Origin: Bradyrhizobium sp. NFR13
GTDB taxonomy: Bacteria > Pseudomonadota > Alphaproteobacteria > Rhizobiales > Xanthobacteraceae
Assembly: GCF_900114605.1 (NCBI RefSeq)
Contig: NZ_FOTP01000010.1
Span: 62,001-126,000 of the forward strand
Reading direction: 5' to 3'
DNA: 64,000 bases
Shown: positions 17,596-26,605 of the stretch, piece after piece
Numbering within the stretch: the first letter of the stretch is position 1
How the letters are laid out: each line of letters starts with the position of its first letter
Made by a program: the position numbers and the translations under genes
Notes under the pieces: generated by a model
Seen by the model: only the letters and a program-made list of their open reading frames with translations
Databases searched by the model: none
Told to the model about the DNA's origin: nothing

Positions 17596-18555
17596 CTACT
17601 TGTGGGGCACGGGCGGCGTGCCGTGGGTGTGGAACGACTCGATGGTCTTGAGGCCCCAGGCCTGACCCTTCTTGCGCTCCTCCTCGGTCCAGACGATAGG
17701 CTTCCAGTCCGGCGCCAGGATCAGCCGCGCGCCAGCATTCGCGACTTCGACGCGGTTGCCGCCGGGCTCATAGACATAGAGGAAGAAGGTCTGCTGGATA
17801 GCATGTTTGTGCGGGCCGGTCTCGATGAAGACGCCGTTTTCCAGAAAGATATCAGCCGCGCGCAGAATGTCTTCCCTGCTGTCGAGCGCGTAGGTGACGT
17901 GGTGGAAGCGCCCCTTGGTGCCGGAGTGATCGCGCGAATAGGCGAAGTCATAACTCTTGTTCGACATGGTCATCCACATCGCCGCTTCCGTGCCATCATT
18001 GAGCACGATCTGCTCGGTCAGCCGGAGCCCCATATAGTGCTCGAAAAACTCGCGATTGGCCTTGATGTCCACCGCGAGGCAATTGAGGTGATCGAGCCGC
18101 CGCACATTGATGCCGCGCGCCGGATAGCGCTGCGCCTGATTTTTAAGCGCCGGCTTGAGTTCTGGCGGCGCCTCGTACCATTCGGTCTCGTAATAGAGTT
18201 CGACGATATGTCCGTCCGGGTCGCGGCAGCGAAATGCCGGCCCATGGCCGAGGTCACCGTCGATCCAGCCGAGATCGTAGCCGGAGCCCTTCAGTGCCGC
18301 CACGCGGCGCTCCAGCGCCTGCGGGCTGCGTGCGCGCAGCGCCATATGCTCCATGCCCGACGTGTTCGACGCCGTCAGCTTCAGCGAATAGCGCTCATAG
18401 TCGTCCCAGCCGCGCAGATAGACGGAGTCCCCCTGCCGGCCTGACACCGTCATGCCCATGACGTCGACGAAGAACTTCTCGCTTTCGGCCGGCTTCGGCG
18501 TCAGCAATTCGAGATGACCGAGATGGGCGAGGTCGAAAATGGGCTCGGGAAGCAT
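17596..18555 (-). CDS. Type I extradiol ring-cleavage dioxygenase (catechol 2,3-dioxygenase-like)
   Basis: A 319-residue two-domain protein of the vicinal-oxygen-chelate superfamily that cleaves catecholic rings next to the hydroxyls using Fe(II). The N-terminal domain (about 10-125) lacks the metal site, as usual. In the C-terminal domain the metal triad is His156 (RLDHLNC), His218 or His219 (GRFHHVTYAL) and Glu270 (GGNRVEV). Length and layout match XylE-type enzymes. It sits among protocatechuate 4,5-pathway genes, where the ring opener is normally the unrelated LigAB. The substrate therefore may be a carboxylated or N-containing catechol rather than catechol. Confidence 0.9.
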   Translation of the reverse strand: MLPEPIFDLAHLGHLELLTPKPAESEKFFVDVMGMTVSGRQGDSVYLRGWDDYERYSLKLTASNTSGMEHMALRARSPQALERRVAALKGSGYDLGWIDGDLGHGPAFRCRDPDGHIVELYYETEWYEAPPELKPALKNQAQRYPARGINVRRLDHLNCLAVDIKANREFFEHYMGLRLTEQIVLNDGTEAAMWMTMSNKSYDFAYSRDHSGTKGRFHHVTYALDSREDILRAADIFLENGVFIETGPHKHAIQQTFFLYVYEPGGNRVEVANAGARLILAPDWKPIVWTEEERKKGQAWGLKTIESFHTHGTPPVPHK

Positions 18556-18589
18556 GGATGTCGTCCTCGCGCAAAGCGTGGTTGTCAGG

Positions 18590-19441
18590 TTAGCGCAGAC
18601 CGCGCGTCACGTCGTCGAACAGTTCATCGACGGTATAGGCGCGCGGGATCAGTCCCTGCTGCGCAGAATAGTCCGTGATCAGCTCCAGCGATCGCGTCAT
18701 GTCATCCCTGCTGAAGGCCGGCACTTTGCCCGTTGCAGCCGCCCTGCTCGCTTCCAGCACCCGCTGCACCTCGCGCACCACATCGGGTCGCGTATCGGAC
18801 AATTGCTTGCTGACGACTACCATATGGTTGATCGGCACCACGCCATGCCTGGCAAGCCATGTTTTCTCTTCAGCGGCCACATCGGGAAATAGTTGCGCCA
18901 CCTGAGGATCGTCGCTCTTCTCGCCGAGCACGGCATCCAGCTCGCCATCAAACAGCATCTGCATGATCTGCTTGCCGGCGGGCGCCTTGGTGGTGCTGTC
19001 GACATATTCGGCGACGTGGGGTTCCTCGAAGGTGACCCATTCGATCGCATCGAGATTGACGCCGTAGTCATTGGCGAGCATGCCGCGCAGCCACGCGCCC
19101 GTCGTCGTCGTAAACGATCGAATGCCGACGCGTTTGCCCTCGAGGCCTTTCGGCCCGATGATCCCAGATGCCGGGTTGGTGACCGCGAAGCCAAACTGAT
19201 GCCGTGCCATCATCACACTCGGCAACAGCGCCATCGGCTTGTCGTAGCTCCTGGCCATCAAATAGGTGACAATAGCCATTTCCGCGACGTCGAAAGCGCC
19301 ATCGCGCACCATGGGCTTGAAGCCCTTGTTGGTGGGCTTGTAGTCCGCGAAATCCAGCTCGACGAGATCAGACGTGACGGCGCCGGCTTTGAGTGCGGCC
19401 GTATGCGGGTGATCGCCAAGCAGAATACGGAGCCGCATCAC
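18590..19441 (-). CDS. 4,5-dihydroxyphthalate decarboxylase-like / periplasmic-binding-fold protein
   Basis: A 283-residue protein with the type II periplasmic-binding fold and no signal peptide, resembling 4,5-dihydroxyphthalate decarboxylase and ABC-type ligand-binding proteins. Visible features are RILLGDHPHTAALKAG at the N-terminus, the YDKPMALLPSVM segment, and GLEGKRVGIRSFTTTTGAW, the strand-loop of the ligand pocket. The absence of a leader argues for a cytoplasmic enzyme, possibly a decarboxylase feeding the ring-cleavage steps, rather than a transport protein. It lies 34 bases before the dioxygenase gene and 14 bases after the aldolase gene in the same operon. Confidence 0.75.
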   Translation of the reverse strand: MMRLRILLGDHPHTAALKAGAVTSDLVELDFADYKPTNKGFKPMVRDGAFDVAEMAIVTYLMARSYDKPMALLPSVMMARHQFGFAVTNPASGIIGPKGLEGKRVGIRSFTTTTGAWLRGMLANDYGVNLDAIEWVTFEEPHVAEYVDSTTKAPAGKQIMQMLFDGELDAVLGEKSDDPQVAQLFPDVAAEEKTWLARHGVVPINHMVVVSKQLSDTRPDVVREVQRVLEASRAAATGKVPAFSRDDMTRSLELITDYSAQQGLIPRAYTVDELFDDVTRGLR

Positions 19442-19455
19442 AGCCTCCTCCCCGA

Positions 19456-20148
19456 TCAGACCTGATCAGGATCATCGACGTAAACCAGACCCGCTTTGGC
19501 GAGCGGCTCACGCATATTGTACATGTCGAGGCCGAGAATGCCGGAAGCCAGCTTCTGGCGCTTGGCGTCTTCTTCGGCAAAACGCTTCTCGCCTTTCGCC
19601 GCAACCTCCGCAGCATCCTTGCGCGGAATCACCACGACGCCGTCCTCGTCGGCAACGACGACATCGCCGGGATTGACGAGCGCGCCGGCGCAGACCACCG
19701 GCACGTTCACCGCGCCGAGCGTCGCCTTGACCGTGCCCTTGGCGGAGATCGCGCGTGACCACACCGGAAAACCCATCTCGCGCAGCGTCTTGATATCGCG
19801 GCATCCGGCATCGATGATCAGGCCAACGCCACCGCGTGCCTTCAGCGACGTCGCGAGGAGATCGCCGAACATGCCGTCGGTATTGTCCGTCGTGCAGGCC
19901 ACCACCAGCATGTCGCCGGGTTTGCACTGCTCGATGGCCACATGCAGCATCCAGTTGTCGCCGGGCTGCGCCAGCACCGTCACGGCGGTGCCGGCGGCTT
20001 CTGCACCGGACCATACCGGCCGCATATAGGTCTTCATCAGACCAAAGCGGCCATAGGCCTCATGCACCGTGGAGACGCCGAGGACGCCGAGCCGCTGCAC
20101 AACAGCGGCATCCGCGCGTTGAATATTCCTGACGACGACGGGTTTCAT
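19456..20148 (-). CDS. ligK: 4-carboxy-4-hydroxy-2-oxoadipate/HMG aldolase (RraA-like)
   Basis: A 230-residue RraA-fold class II pyruvate aldolase. It splits 4-carboxy-4-hydroxy-2-oxoadipate to pyruvate and oxaloacetate, the last step of the protocatechuate 4,5-cleavage and gallate routes (LigK/GalC/ProA). Typical motifs are [13 protein letters not shown], the [13 protein letters not shown] loop with the substrate-binding arginine and metal aspartate, and [12 protein letters not shown]. The start at 20148 overlaps the galB stop in ATGA, which rules out the upstream extension to 20364. GalB and LigI are its immediate neighbours, which supports the pathway assignment over a generic RraA role. 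Confidence 0.88.
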   Translation of the reverse strand: MKPVVVRNIQRADAAVVQRLGVLGVSTVHEAYGRFGLMKTYMRPVWSGAEAAGTAVTVLAQPGDNWMLHVAIEQCKPGDMLVVACTTDNTDGMFGDLLATSLKARGGVGLIIDAGCRDIKTLREMGFPVWSRAISAKGTVKATLGAVNVPVVCAGALVNPGDVVVADEDGVVVIPRKDAAEVAAKGEKRFAEEDAKRQKLASGILGLDMYNMREPLAKAGLVYVDDPDQV

Positions 20149-20867
20149 GCCAGTGCCTCCACGGTCATCGGGAACAGGCGCTGATAGGCTTCCCCATAGG
20201 TCATGGCCGCGCCGGTGTTGCGGCCGCCCTGCATGCCGCGCTGCAAGGCCACGCGCTCGTAATATGCCCAGAGATGCTTTTGCGCAGCGAGAATTTCGAA
20301 CGTCTTGCGCTTGATGTCCCAGACCTCGTCGATGTTGAGGATCACCTGGGGCTTGAAATTGCACATCTCGGGCTGATGCGGCTCGAACAGGAACACCGGC
20401 GGCGCCGAGTAGCTATATTCCGCTTCAGGCTTGTGCCCCATCGCCTGCGCGATGATGCGGGCCTCCTGCGCGGCGGCGGTCGCTGCGGGATGATCGACAT
20501 TGTAAGGATCTTCGAGCGAATGCGTCAGCACGAAACTCGGATTGAGCTCCCGATAGATATCGATCAACCGTTCTTTATGCGCTTCGGTCAGATGCAACGG
20601 ATAATCGCCGGCATCGAAAAATTCGATCTCGGCGCCGAGCGACGCCGCCGCACGCTCGGCTTCGTCTTTCCGTCCCGCCTTGACCTTGTCGAGCGTCATA
20701 CCCGCCTGCTTCCAGGCAAATTGCGACTCGCCGCGTTCGCCATATGCGAGACAGACGATCTTCACGCGATAGCCCTTCTTGGCATGCAGCGCGATGGCGC
20801 CGCCGGCGCGCCAGACGAAATCGCCGGGATGGGCTGAGACGACGAGGCCGGTCTTGGCTTTGGACAT
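20145..20867 (-). CDS. galB: 4-oxalomesaconate hydratase (PIG-L family)
   Basis: A 240-residue protein of the PIG-L/LmbE fold, best explained as GalB-type 4-oxalomesaconate hydratase, which makes 4-carboxy-4-hydroxy-2-oxoadipate for the aldolase encoded next. The zinc motif reads [13 protein letters not shown] where deacetylases have AHPDDE. Further conserved elements are [21 protein letters not shown] and [12 protein letters not shown] with the second histidine pair. The start [10 protein letters not shown] was chosen because the frame upstream has no family features. It lies 28 bases after ligI. A sugar N-deacetylase is the alternative, made unlikely by context. Confidence 0.85.
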   Translation of the reverse strand: MSKAKTGLVVSAHPGDFVWRAGGAIALHAKKGYRVKIVCLAYGERGESQFAWKQAGMTLDKVKAGRKDEAERAAASLGAEIEFFDAGDYPLHLTEAHKERLIDIYRELNPSFVLTHSLEDPYNVDHPAATAAAQEARIIAQAMGHKPEAEYSYSAPPVFLFEPHQPEMCNFKPQVILNIDEVWDIKRKTFEILAAQKHLWAYYERVALQRGMQGGRNTGAAMTYGEAYQRLFPMTVEALA

Positions 20868-20895
20868 CGGATGTTCCTTCGGATTTTCGCGTCGC

Positions 20896-21765
20896 TTAAG
20901 TGTCGAATTCAAACAATCGCGCGGGATTGTCGACGAGGATCTTCTGCTGAATCTCTGCATCCGGCGCAAATAGCGGGATCAGATCGACGAGATCGCCGTC
21001 ATTGGGCATCGCCTTGACGTTGGGGTGCGGCCAGTCGGTCCCCCAGATCACGCGATCCGGCGCAGTCTCGCAGATTTTCTTCGCGAATGGCACCGCGTCG
21101 GTGAATGGCGGCCCCATCGAGGTGACGCGCTCGCAGCCGGAGACTTTCACCCAGCATTTCTCGTCGCGCTGCATCAAGTCGATCAGCGTCTGGAACGGCT
21201 TCTGTTCGAGGCCATCCGCAGCCTTCACGCGCCCCATGTGATCGATAGTGTAGATCACCGGCAGCTTTGCCAGCAGGTCGGCATAATCAGGCAGATCGAC
21301 CGCATCGAAATGCAGGTCGACATGCCAGTTCATCGGCGCGATCATATCGATGATGCGGTGAAACACCTTCATGTCCGGCGTGCCGCCGAGATGTCGCACG
21401 AAGTTGAAGCGGCAACCGCGGAAGCCGCCTTCATGCAGTTCGCGCAGGCCCTTCTCCGTGATCGTGCCATCGATATTGGCCACCGCGCGGTAACGCCCGC
21501 CGCTCACCGCAATCGCATCGAGCGCCACGCGGTTGTCCGTCCCGTGCACGCTGGCATTGACGATAACGGCACGGCCGATGCCGAGCTTCTTGTGCAGCGC
21601 CTGAAAATCTTCCAGCGGCGCGTCCGGCGGAATGTAGGAACCGACATAGGGATATTTGGCGCCGGGCCCGAAAATATGCGTATGCGCATCGCAGGCCAGC
21701 GGCGGCAGCTTGAACTTCGGTGTTTTGGTGTGCGGATCGGGACCGGGAACGGTGGGTTTTGTCAT
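20896..21765 (-). CDS. ligI: 2-pyrone-4,6-dicarboxylate hydrolase (amidohydrolase)
   Basis: A 289-residue TIM-barrel amidohydrolase matching LigI, which opens 2-pyrone-4,6-dicarboxylate to 4-carboxy-2-hydroxymuconate / 4-oxalomesaconate. The first strand carries CDAHTHIFGP, a mid-barrel segment reads CRFNFVRHLGG, and the C-terminal strand reads VIWGTDWPHPN with the conserved aspartate. The start at 21765 overlaps the stop of the upstream binding-protein gene in ATGA. The genes that make the pyrone (ligAB, ligC or a gallate dioxygenase) are absent from the window. Confidence 0.88.
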   Translation of the reverse strand: MTKPTVPGPDPHTKTPKFKLPPLACDAHTHIFGPGAKYPYVGSYIPPDAPLEDFQALHKKLGIGRAVIVNASVHGTDNRVALDAIAVSGGRYRAVANIDGTITEKGLRELHEGGFRGCRFNFVRHLGGTPDMKVFHRIIDMIAPMNWHVDLHFDAVDLPDYADLLAKLPVIYTIDHMGRVKAADGLEQKPFQTLIDLMQRDEKCWVKVSGCERVTSMGPPFTDAVPFAKKICETAPDRVIWGTDWPHPNVKAMPNDGDLVDLIPLFAPDAEIQQKILVDNPARLFEFDT

Positions 21766-22766
21766 TGTTTCGGAATTCCTGCCTTCTCGATCACGGCGGT
21801 CCATTTGGCGATATCGTCAACCAGCCGGGCCTTCAGTTCGTCGGGCGAACTCGCTTTCGCCTCGATGCCGAGATCAAGCAGCTTCTGCTTCACATCGGGC
21901 ATCGCCAATACTTCGCGCAGGCCCGCATTCAACCGCGCAATCGCTTCGGGCGGCGTACCTGACGGTGCGAACAGCGCATTCCATGACACCACGTCATAGC
22001 CCTTCACGCCCCCCTCGATCATCGTCGGCACGTCTTTCAGGATCACCGAACGGGCTTCGCCCGTGGTCCCGACGGGACGCATCTTGCCATCCTGCAGCGC
22101 GGATTTCATCCCGACATAATTGTCGATCATCACATCGATGTCTTCGCGCAACAGCCCGACAATGACTTCCGGCGTTCCGCGATAGGGCACGATCTGGAAG
22201 TTGATCCCGGCCGTGGATTTGAGCAATTCGGCCGACAGGTTCTGGGTGCTGCCCACGCTGATGGTGCCGACATTCAATTTGCCCGGATTGTCGCGCGCGA
22301 ACTTGATGACGTCGGCCAGCGTCTTGTGTTGCGAATTCGTATTGGTACCGACGATGAAATCGAAGAAGCCGATGCTGGAGATCGGCGCAAAGTTCTTCAC
22401 GGGATCGAATGGCAGGCTCTTGAACAGCGGTACACTGACGGCGGTGCCGTTGCTGAGCAGCGCCAGCGTATAGCCATCCGGCTGCGACGACAGTACTGTG
22501 CGCGCCGCAACGACGCCGCCCGCGCCCGGCATGTTCTCGATCACCAGACGCTGGCCGAGATTGTCGCCGAGTTTCTCGGCCACGATGCGGATGGTGATGT
22601 CGGCAACACCGCCGGCCGCGAACGGCACGATCACGCGAATGGGCTTGGTCGGATAGCCGGACTGGGCCTGCGCCACAGGTACCGCGCTCGTGAGGAATAT
22701 CGCACCGAGCGCCAAATGCACGGCGCTCAGCAGATGCTTGAGCCTAGTCGGGAAGCGGAGCGTCAT
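21762..22766 (-). CDS. Bug/TctC-family periplasmic solute-binding protein
   Basis: A 334-residue exported binding protein of the tripartite tricarboxylate transporter family. Residues 1-34 form a signal peptide ending AVPVAQA, followed by the typical start YPTKPIRVIVPFAAGG and later VARTVLSSQPDGYTLA-type elements (VVAARTVLSSQPDGYT). These proteins usually bind di- and tricarboxylates or aromatic acids. No TctA/TctB membrane partners are present, as is common for Bug proteins, so transport may depend on distant partners or on the NCS1 permease. It is the first structural gene of the catabolic operon and overlaps ligI by 4 bases. Confidence 0.92.
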   Translation of the reverse strand: MTLRFPTRLKHLLSAVHLALGAIFLTSAVPVAQAQSGYPTKPIRVIVPFAAGGVADITIRIVAEKLGDNLGQRLVIENMPGAGGVVAARTVLSSQPDGYTLALLSNGTAVSVPLFKSLPFDPVKNFAPISSIGFFDFIVGTNTNSQHKTLADVIKFARDNPGKLNVGTISVGSTQNLSAELLKSTAGINFQIVPYRGTPEVIVGLLREDIDVMIDNYVGMKSALQDGKMRPVGTTGEARSVILKDVPTMIEGGVKGYDVVSWNALFAPSGTPPEAIARLNAGLREVLAMPDVKQKLLDLGIEAKASSPDELKARLVDDIAKWTAVIEKAGIPKQ

Positions 22767-22906
22767 GATGGATTGAAGACGCCTGATGCGTCCACCCTTG
22801 CCGTTTTTATGTCGGTACCCGTGGCCGTCACGTCATCGCGACAGGGCTATGGACCGTTCTGCTCCCGCAGTAGCCAATTCCGATATATGAAACAAATGAG
22901 AAATCT

Positions 22907-22955
22907 GGGATAATCGTGCAGTCTCCTGCATATATCCTGCCGGGCGGATTATCCC
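22907..22955. repeat. Perfect 9-bp inverted repeat at the lysR 3' end
   Basis: GGGATAATC (22907-22915) and GATTATCCC (22947-22955) flank a 31-base spacer that contains two TGCA tetramers. The right arm overlaps the lysR stop codon. It lies 140 bases upstream of the catabolic operon's first gene, so it could be an operator or an RNA hairpin at the lysR transcript end. Confidence 0.45.
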
Positions 22956-23845
22956 GCAGCCTGGAAGTATTTCCGGGTCAGGTCGATCAGCGCCTGCGCC
23001 GGCTTGCTCACCGGTTGTCCGCGCTTGACTATAATCCCGACCGTCCGGCTGACGCTGGGATTGCGCAGCGGCACGGCGACCAGTCCGGCAGTTCCCTGCG
23101 TCGCCACAGCAATGCTGGGGACCACGGCGATGCCGAGCTTTTCGAACACCATACCCACCGCCGTCTGCAGATGCTGCACCTCATAGCGCCAGTTCAGCTT
23201 GTCGCGGCGGTGGCCGAGCGCGTCGTCGATCAGGGCCCTATTGCCGGCCTGCGGGCTGATACGGATCAGCGGCATATCCTCGAGATGCGACCAGGCCACG
23301 AACTTGCGCTGCGCAAAAGCATGATCCTTCGTGCACAGCAGGACGAAGCGCTCCTTGATCAGCGGGGTGACAGCCAGATCCCATATATTGGTCGCCGTGA
23401 TCGTGATGCCGAATTCCGCCTGGCCGGACTGCACGAGCGTGGCGATCTCGCTGGCTGAGTTATCGTGGATCTTGATCGAAATCCCCGGATGCACCGCGTT
23501 GAACTGCTTCAGCACCCGCGGCAGGTGATAGGCGGCGATGGTCGGCAGGCAGCCGAGCGCGATGTGCTCCTGCCGCTTGCGGCCCCGTGCCCGCAGCAGA
23601 TCGATGGAGTCGGAGAGTTCCCCGATCATACGCCGCGCAGTCGGCAGCAGTTCCAGCCCGGCCGGGGTCAGTGCCACCTGCCGCGTGGTCCGGGCCAGCA
23701 GCTGAAAACCGAGATCCTCTTCCAGTTTCTTGATCCGGTGGCTCAGCGCCGTCTGCGACAGATTGAGGTGCGCGGCCGCGCGAGAGAAGCTGCCCCGCTC
23801 CGCGATGCTCAGAAACGCCTGCAGGCCGGGAAAATCGATGCGCAT
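22949..23845 (-). CDS. LysR-type transcriptional regulator
   Basis: A 298-residue LysR regulator. The winged helix-turn-helix occupies residues 1-60 (FLSIAERGSFSRAAAHLNLS, then ALSHRIKKLEEDLGFQLL), and the co-inducer domain follows from about residue 90. The start MRIDFPGLQAF is the family start; the upstream extension to 23905 is not used. It is encoded on the same strand as, and 182 bases upstream of, the catabolic operon rather than divergently, so it may be co-expressed and may sense a pathway intermediate such as a ring-cleavage product. This is inferred from position only. Confidence 0.9.
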   Translation of the reverse strand: MRIDFPGLQAFLSIAERGSFSRAAAHLNLSQTALSHRIKKLEEDLGFQLLARTTRQVALTPAGLELLPTARRMIGELSDSIDLLRARGRKRQEHIALGCLPTIAAYHLPRVLKQFNAVHPGISIKIHDNSASEIATLVQSGQAEFGITITATNIWDLAVTPLIKERFVLLCTKDHAFAQRKFVAWSHLEDMPLIRISPQAGNRALIDDALGHRRDKLNWRYEVQHLQTAVGMVFEKLGIAVVPSIAVATQGTAGLVAVPLRNPSVSRTVGIIVKRGQPVSKPAQALIDLTRKYFQAAG

Positions 23846-24149
23846 GAGAGGTCCGTGCACGGCCGAAGACGACCGCGCTGAGATAACGCGGCGACGACGA
23901 CCCATGCAAGGTCAGGACACCAGCCTATGCTGACCTCGCGGGCTGGTTAAAACCGCGTAAAGCCAGATCGCCAGCCACGAGCGACAAGGTATCCAGTGCC
24001 GGAGTTTCCGCGTTCCAGTGCGGAGCTAATTCCGCAATGCAAGTTTGACGAGCAGAGTCCACCGATAGCCCGCGGACGCGCCTTAACAATTTGTCCAGTC
24101 CCTGACCTGCATAGTCGGCCCAACCGGGGCGTGAGACGCGAATTCATCA
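23846..24149. other. 304-base divergent intergenic region
   Basis: This gap between the lysR gene (minus) and the HerA-like gene (plus) presumably holds both promoters. No repeat, RNA gene or convincing small gene is visible. Confidence 0.4.
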
Positions 24150-25910
24150 ATGACCAGTTTAAACGCAGCGGCGTCGTTCGGGCGCATTATCTCAGTTCGC
24201 GGCTCGCTGGCCCGGGTCGGCTTGCTCGCCGTGAACCCGATGACACCCTCGGAGATGCGCGGCACCGTCGGCCGCTTCGTCAGCATCCGTTGCGCCTCCT
24301 CGACCATCATTGCCATGATCACGGAAGTGTCCGCCGAGAACATGCATGCATCGGACATGTATATCGCGAGCGCCTCGGTCGATCTGCTCGGCGAGATCAT
24401 GGGGCACGGAGACAAGGCCAAATTCCAGCGCGGCGTCACCAACTATCCCACGATCGACGACATCGTCGATCTGATCAGCAATCACGATCTGCGCACGGTC
24501 TATGCGCCGTCCGGCTCCGAGCAGATCAACGTGGGCACGCTGCAGCAGGACAAGTCGGTCGCCGCTTATGTCGACGTCGAGGAAATGCTGAGCAAGCACT
24601 TCGCGGTGCTCGGCTCCACCGGTGTCGGTAAATCCACCGGCGTGTCGCTGCTGCTCAATGAAATCCTGAAGTCGCGCCCGCATCTGCGCATCTTCCTGCT
24701 CGATGTGCATAACGAATATGGCCGCTGCTTCGGCGATAAGTCGCTGGTGCTGAACCCGCGCAATCTGAAACTGCCGTTCTGGCTGTTCAATTTCGAGGAA
24801 ATCGTCGACGTGCTGTTCGCCGGCCGCCCCGGCGTGCCCGAAGAGCTCGAAATCCTCTCGGAAGTCATCCCGATCGCCAAGGGCGTCTACACGCAATACC
24901 AGAACGCCGACCGCATTGGCCTCAAGCGCATCGATCCGAAGACCATCGGCTACACCGTCGATACGCCGGTGCCCTATCGCCTGGTCGATTTGATCTCGCT
25001 GATCGACGAGCGCATGGGCAAGCTCGAGAACCGCTCGTCGCGCATCCAGTATCACAAGCTGATCTCGCGCATCGAAGCGGTGAAGAACGACCCGCGCTAC
25101 GCCTTCATGTTCGACAACGCCAATGTCGGCGGCGACACCATGGCGGAAGTGATCAGCCATCTGTTCCGCCTGCCCGCCAACGGCAAGCCGATGACCATCA
25201 TGCAGCTCGCCGGCTTCCCCGCGGAAGTCGTCGATAGCGTGGTGTCAGTGCTCTGTCGTATGGCATTCGATTTCGGCCTGTGGAGCGACGGAGCCTCGCC
25301 GCTGCTGTTCGTCTGCGAGGAAGCGCATCGCTACGCATCCGCCGACCGCAATATCGGCTTCGGCCCGACCCGCAAGGCAGTATCGCGCATCGCGAAGGAA
25401 GGCCGCAAATATGGCGTCTATCTCGGCCTTGTGACGCAGCGTCCGGCAGAACTCGACGCCACGATCATCTCCCAGTGCAACACGCTGTTTGCGATGCGTC
25501 TCGCCAACGAGCGCGATCAAGCCCTGCTGCGCTCCGCGGTGTCGGATGCTGCCGCGAACCTGCTGTCCTTCGTGCCGTCGCTCGGCACGCGCGAAGTGCT
25601 CGCCTTCGGTGAAGGCGTCGCATTGCCGACCCGTTTGCGTTTCAAGGAAGTGCCACCGCATCAGCTGCCGCGCTCCGAAGCTACCATCGCGACGGTGCCG
25701 TCGGTAGCTGCGGGTCACGACATGCAGTTCGTCAGCGCGGTGCTGGAACGCTGGCGCGGCGCCACCTCGCATCGCGAGGTACCGAACGATCCCGGCTTCA
25801 TCGAACGCCCGCTGGCGACGCCGAGCCGCAGCGTCGAAGCCCCGATGCTGCAACCCTCGCTCGGCCTCGATCCGGATCGCTTCTCGCTGCTCAAGAAGCC
25901 GCTACGTTAA
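24150..25910 (+). CDS. HerA/DUF87-like hexameric ATPase
   Basis: A 586-residue ATPase of the HerA-FtsK class. An N-terminal beta-barrel-like (HAS-barrel) region covers about residues 1-90, beginning FGRIISVRGS. The Walker A motif GSTGVGKST is at 155-163. A Walker B strand LLFVCEEAHRYAS comes near residue 395, followed by a sensor/arginine region (GLVTQRPAELDATI, then NTLFAMRLANERDQ). Archaeal HerA acts with the nuclease NurA in end resection, and bacterial homologues also occur in defence systems such as Sir2-HerA. No NurA, Sir2 or other nuclease gene adjoins, so this is probably a stand-alone DNA translocase of unknown role. The C-terminal 60 residues are poorly conserved-looking. Confidence 0.85.
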   Translation: MTSLNAAASFGRIISVRGSLARVGLLAVNPMTPSEMRGTVGRFVSIRCASSTIIAMITEVSAENMHASDMYIASASVDLLGEIMGHGDKAKFQRGVTNYPTIDDIVDLISNHDLRTVYAPSGSEQINVGTLQQDKSVAAYVDVEEMLSKHFAVLGSTGVGKSTGVSLLLNEILKSRPHLRIFLLDVHNEYGRCFGDKSLVLNPRNLKLPFWLFNFEEIVDVLFAGRPGVPEELEILSEVIPIAKGVYTQYQNADRIGLKRIDPKTIGYTVDTPVPYRLVDLISLIDERMGKLENRSSRIQYHKLISRIEAVKNDPRYAFMFDNANVGGDTMAEVISHLFRLPANGKPMTIMQLAGFPAEVVDSVVSVLCRMAFDFGLWSDGASPLLFVCEEAHRYASADRNIGFGPTRKAVSRIAKEGRKYGVYLGLVTQRPAELDATIISQCNTLFAMRLANERDQALLRSAVSDAAANLLSFVPSLGTREVLAFGEGVALPTRLRFKEVPPHQLPRSEATIATVPSVAAGHDMQFVSAVLERWRGATSHREVPNDPGFIERPLATPSRSVEAPMLQPSLGLDPDRFSLLKKPLR

Positions 25911-26000
25911 TCGCATCGGCATGCATTGCCGCAAGCGCTTTGCGGTGACGGCGTGATCGCCTATGGTCTCGTGAAACAGAAACGTTCACGGGAATGCCAG

Positions 26001-26579
26001 ATGACCCAGCCGATTGCGCAACGCTTTCCGACACCCGCCCTCGATAAGCTGCCCGAGGACATCCGCACGCGCATTATGGGCGTGCAGGAAAAGTCCGGCT
26101 TCGTGCCGAACGTGTTCCTGTCGCTGGCCTATCGCCCCGACGAATTCCGCGCGTTCTTCGCCTATCACGACGCGCTGATGGAAAAGGACAGCGGGTTGAC
26201 CAAGGCCGAGCGTGAGATGATCGTGGTCGCGACGTCAGCCGCCAACCAGTGCCATTATTGCGTCATCGCGCATGGTGCGATCCTGCGCATTCGCGCCAAG
26301 AACCCGACCATCGCCGACCAGATCGCCGTCAACTACCGCAAGGCCGACATCACGCCGAAGCAGCGTGCGATGCTGGATTTCGCCATGAAAGTGAGCCGGT
26401 CCGCCGAGACGATCGGCGAGCAGGATTTCGCCGAGGTCTCCGGCCACGGCTTCAGCGACGACGATATCTGGGACATCACCGCGATCTCGGCCTTCTTCGC
26501 GCTGTCGAACCGGATGGCCAATGTCACCAACATGAAGCCGAATGACGAATTCTATATGATGGGCCGGCTGCCAAAGTAA
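26001..26579 (+). CDS. Peroxidase-related AhpD/carboxymuconolactone decarboxylase-like protein
   Basis: A 192-residue all-helical protein of the AhpD-like superfamily. The redox motif CHYC in AANQCHYCVIAHGAI, with the nearby histidine, matches peroxidase-related proteins, which use a CxxC pair to reduce peroxide or act as a thiol partner. The start MTQPIAQRF was chosen over an upstream in-frame start at 25926 because of the GGAATGCCAG spacing and family length. It lies 90 bases after the HerA-like gene. The physiological electron donor is unknown. Confidence 0.85.
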   Translation: MTQPIAQRFPTPALDKLPEDIRTRIMGVQEKSGFVPNVFLSLAYRPDEFRAFFAYHDALMEKDSGLTKAEREMIVVATSAANQCHYCVIAHGAILRIRAKNPTIADQIAVNYRKADITPKQRAMLDFAMKVSRSAETIGEQDFAEVSGHGFSDDDIWDITAISAFFALSNRMANVTNMKPNDEFYMMGRLPK

Positions 26580-26605
26580 TGGCACGGGTTTAGAAGGATC
26601 TCGCA

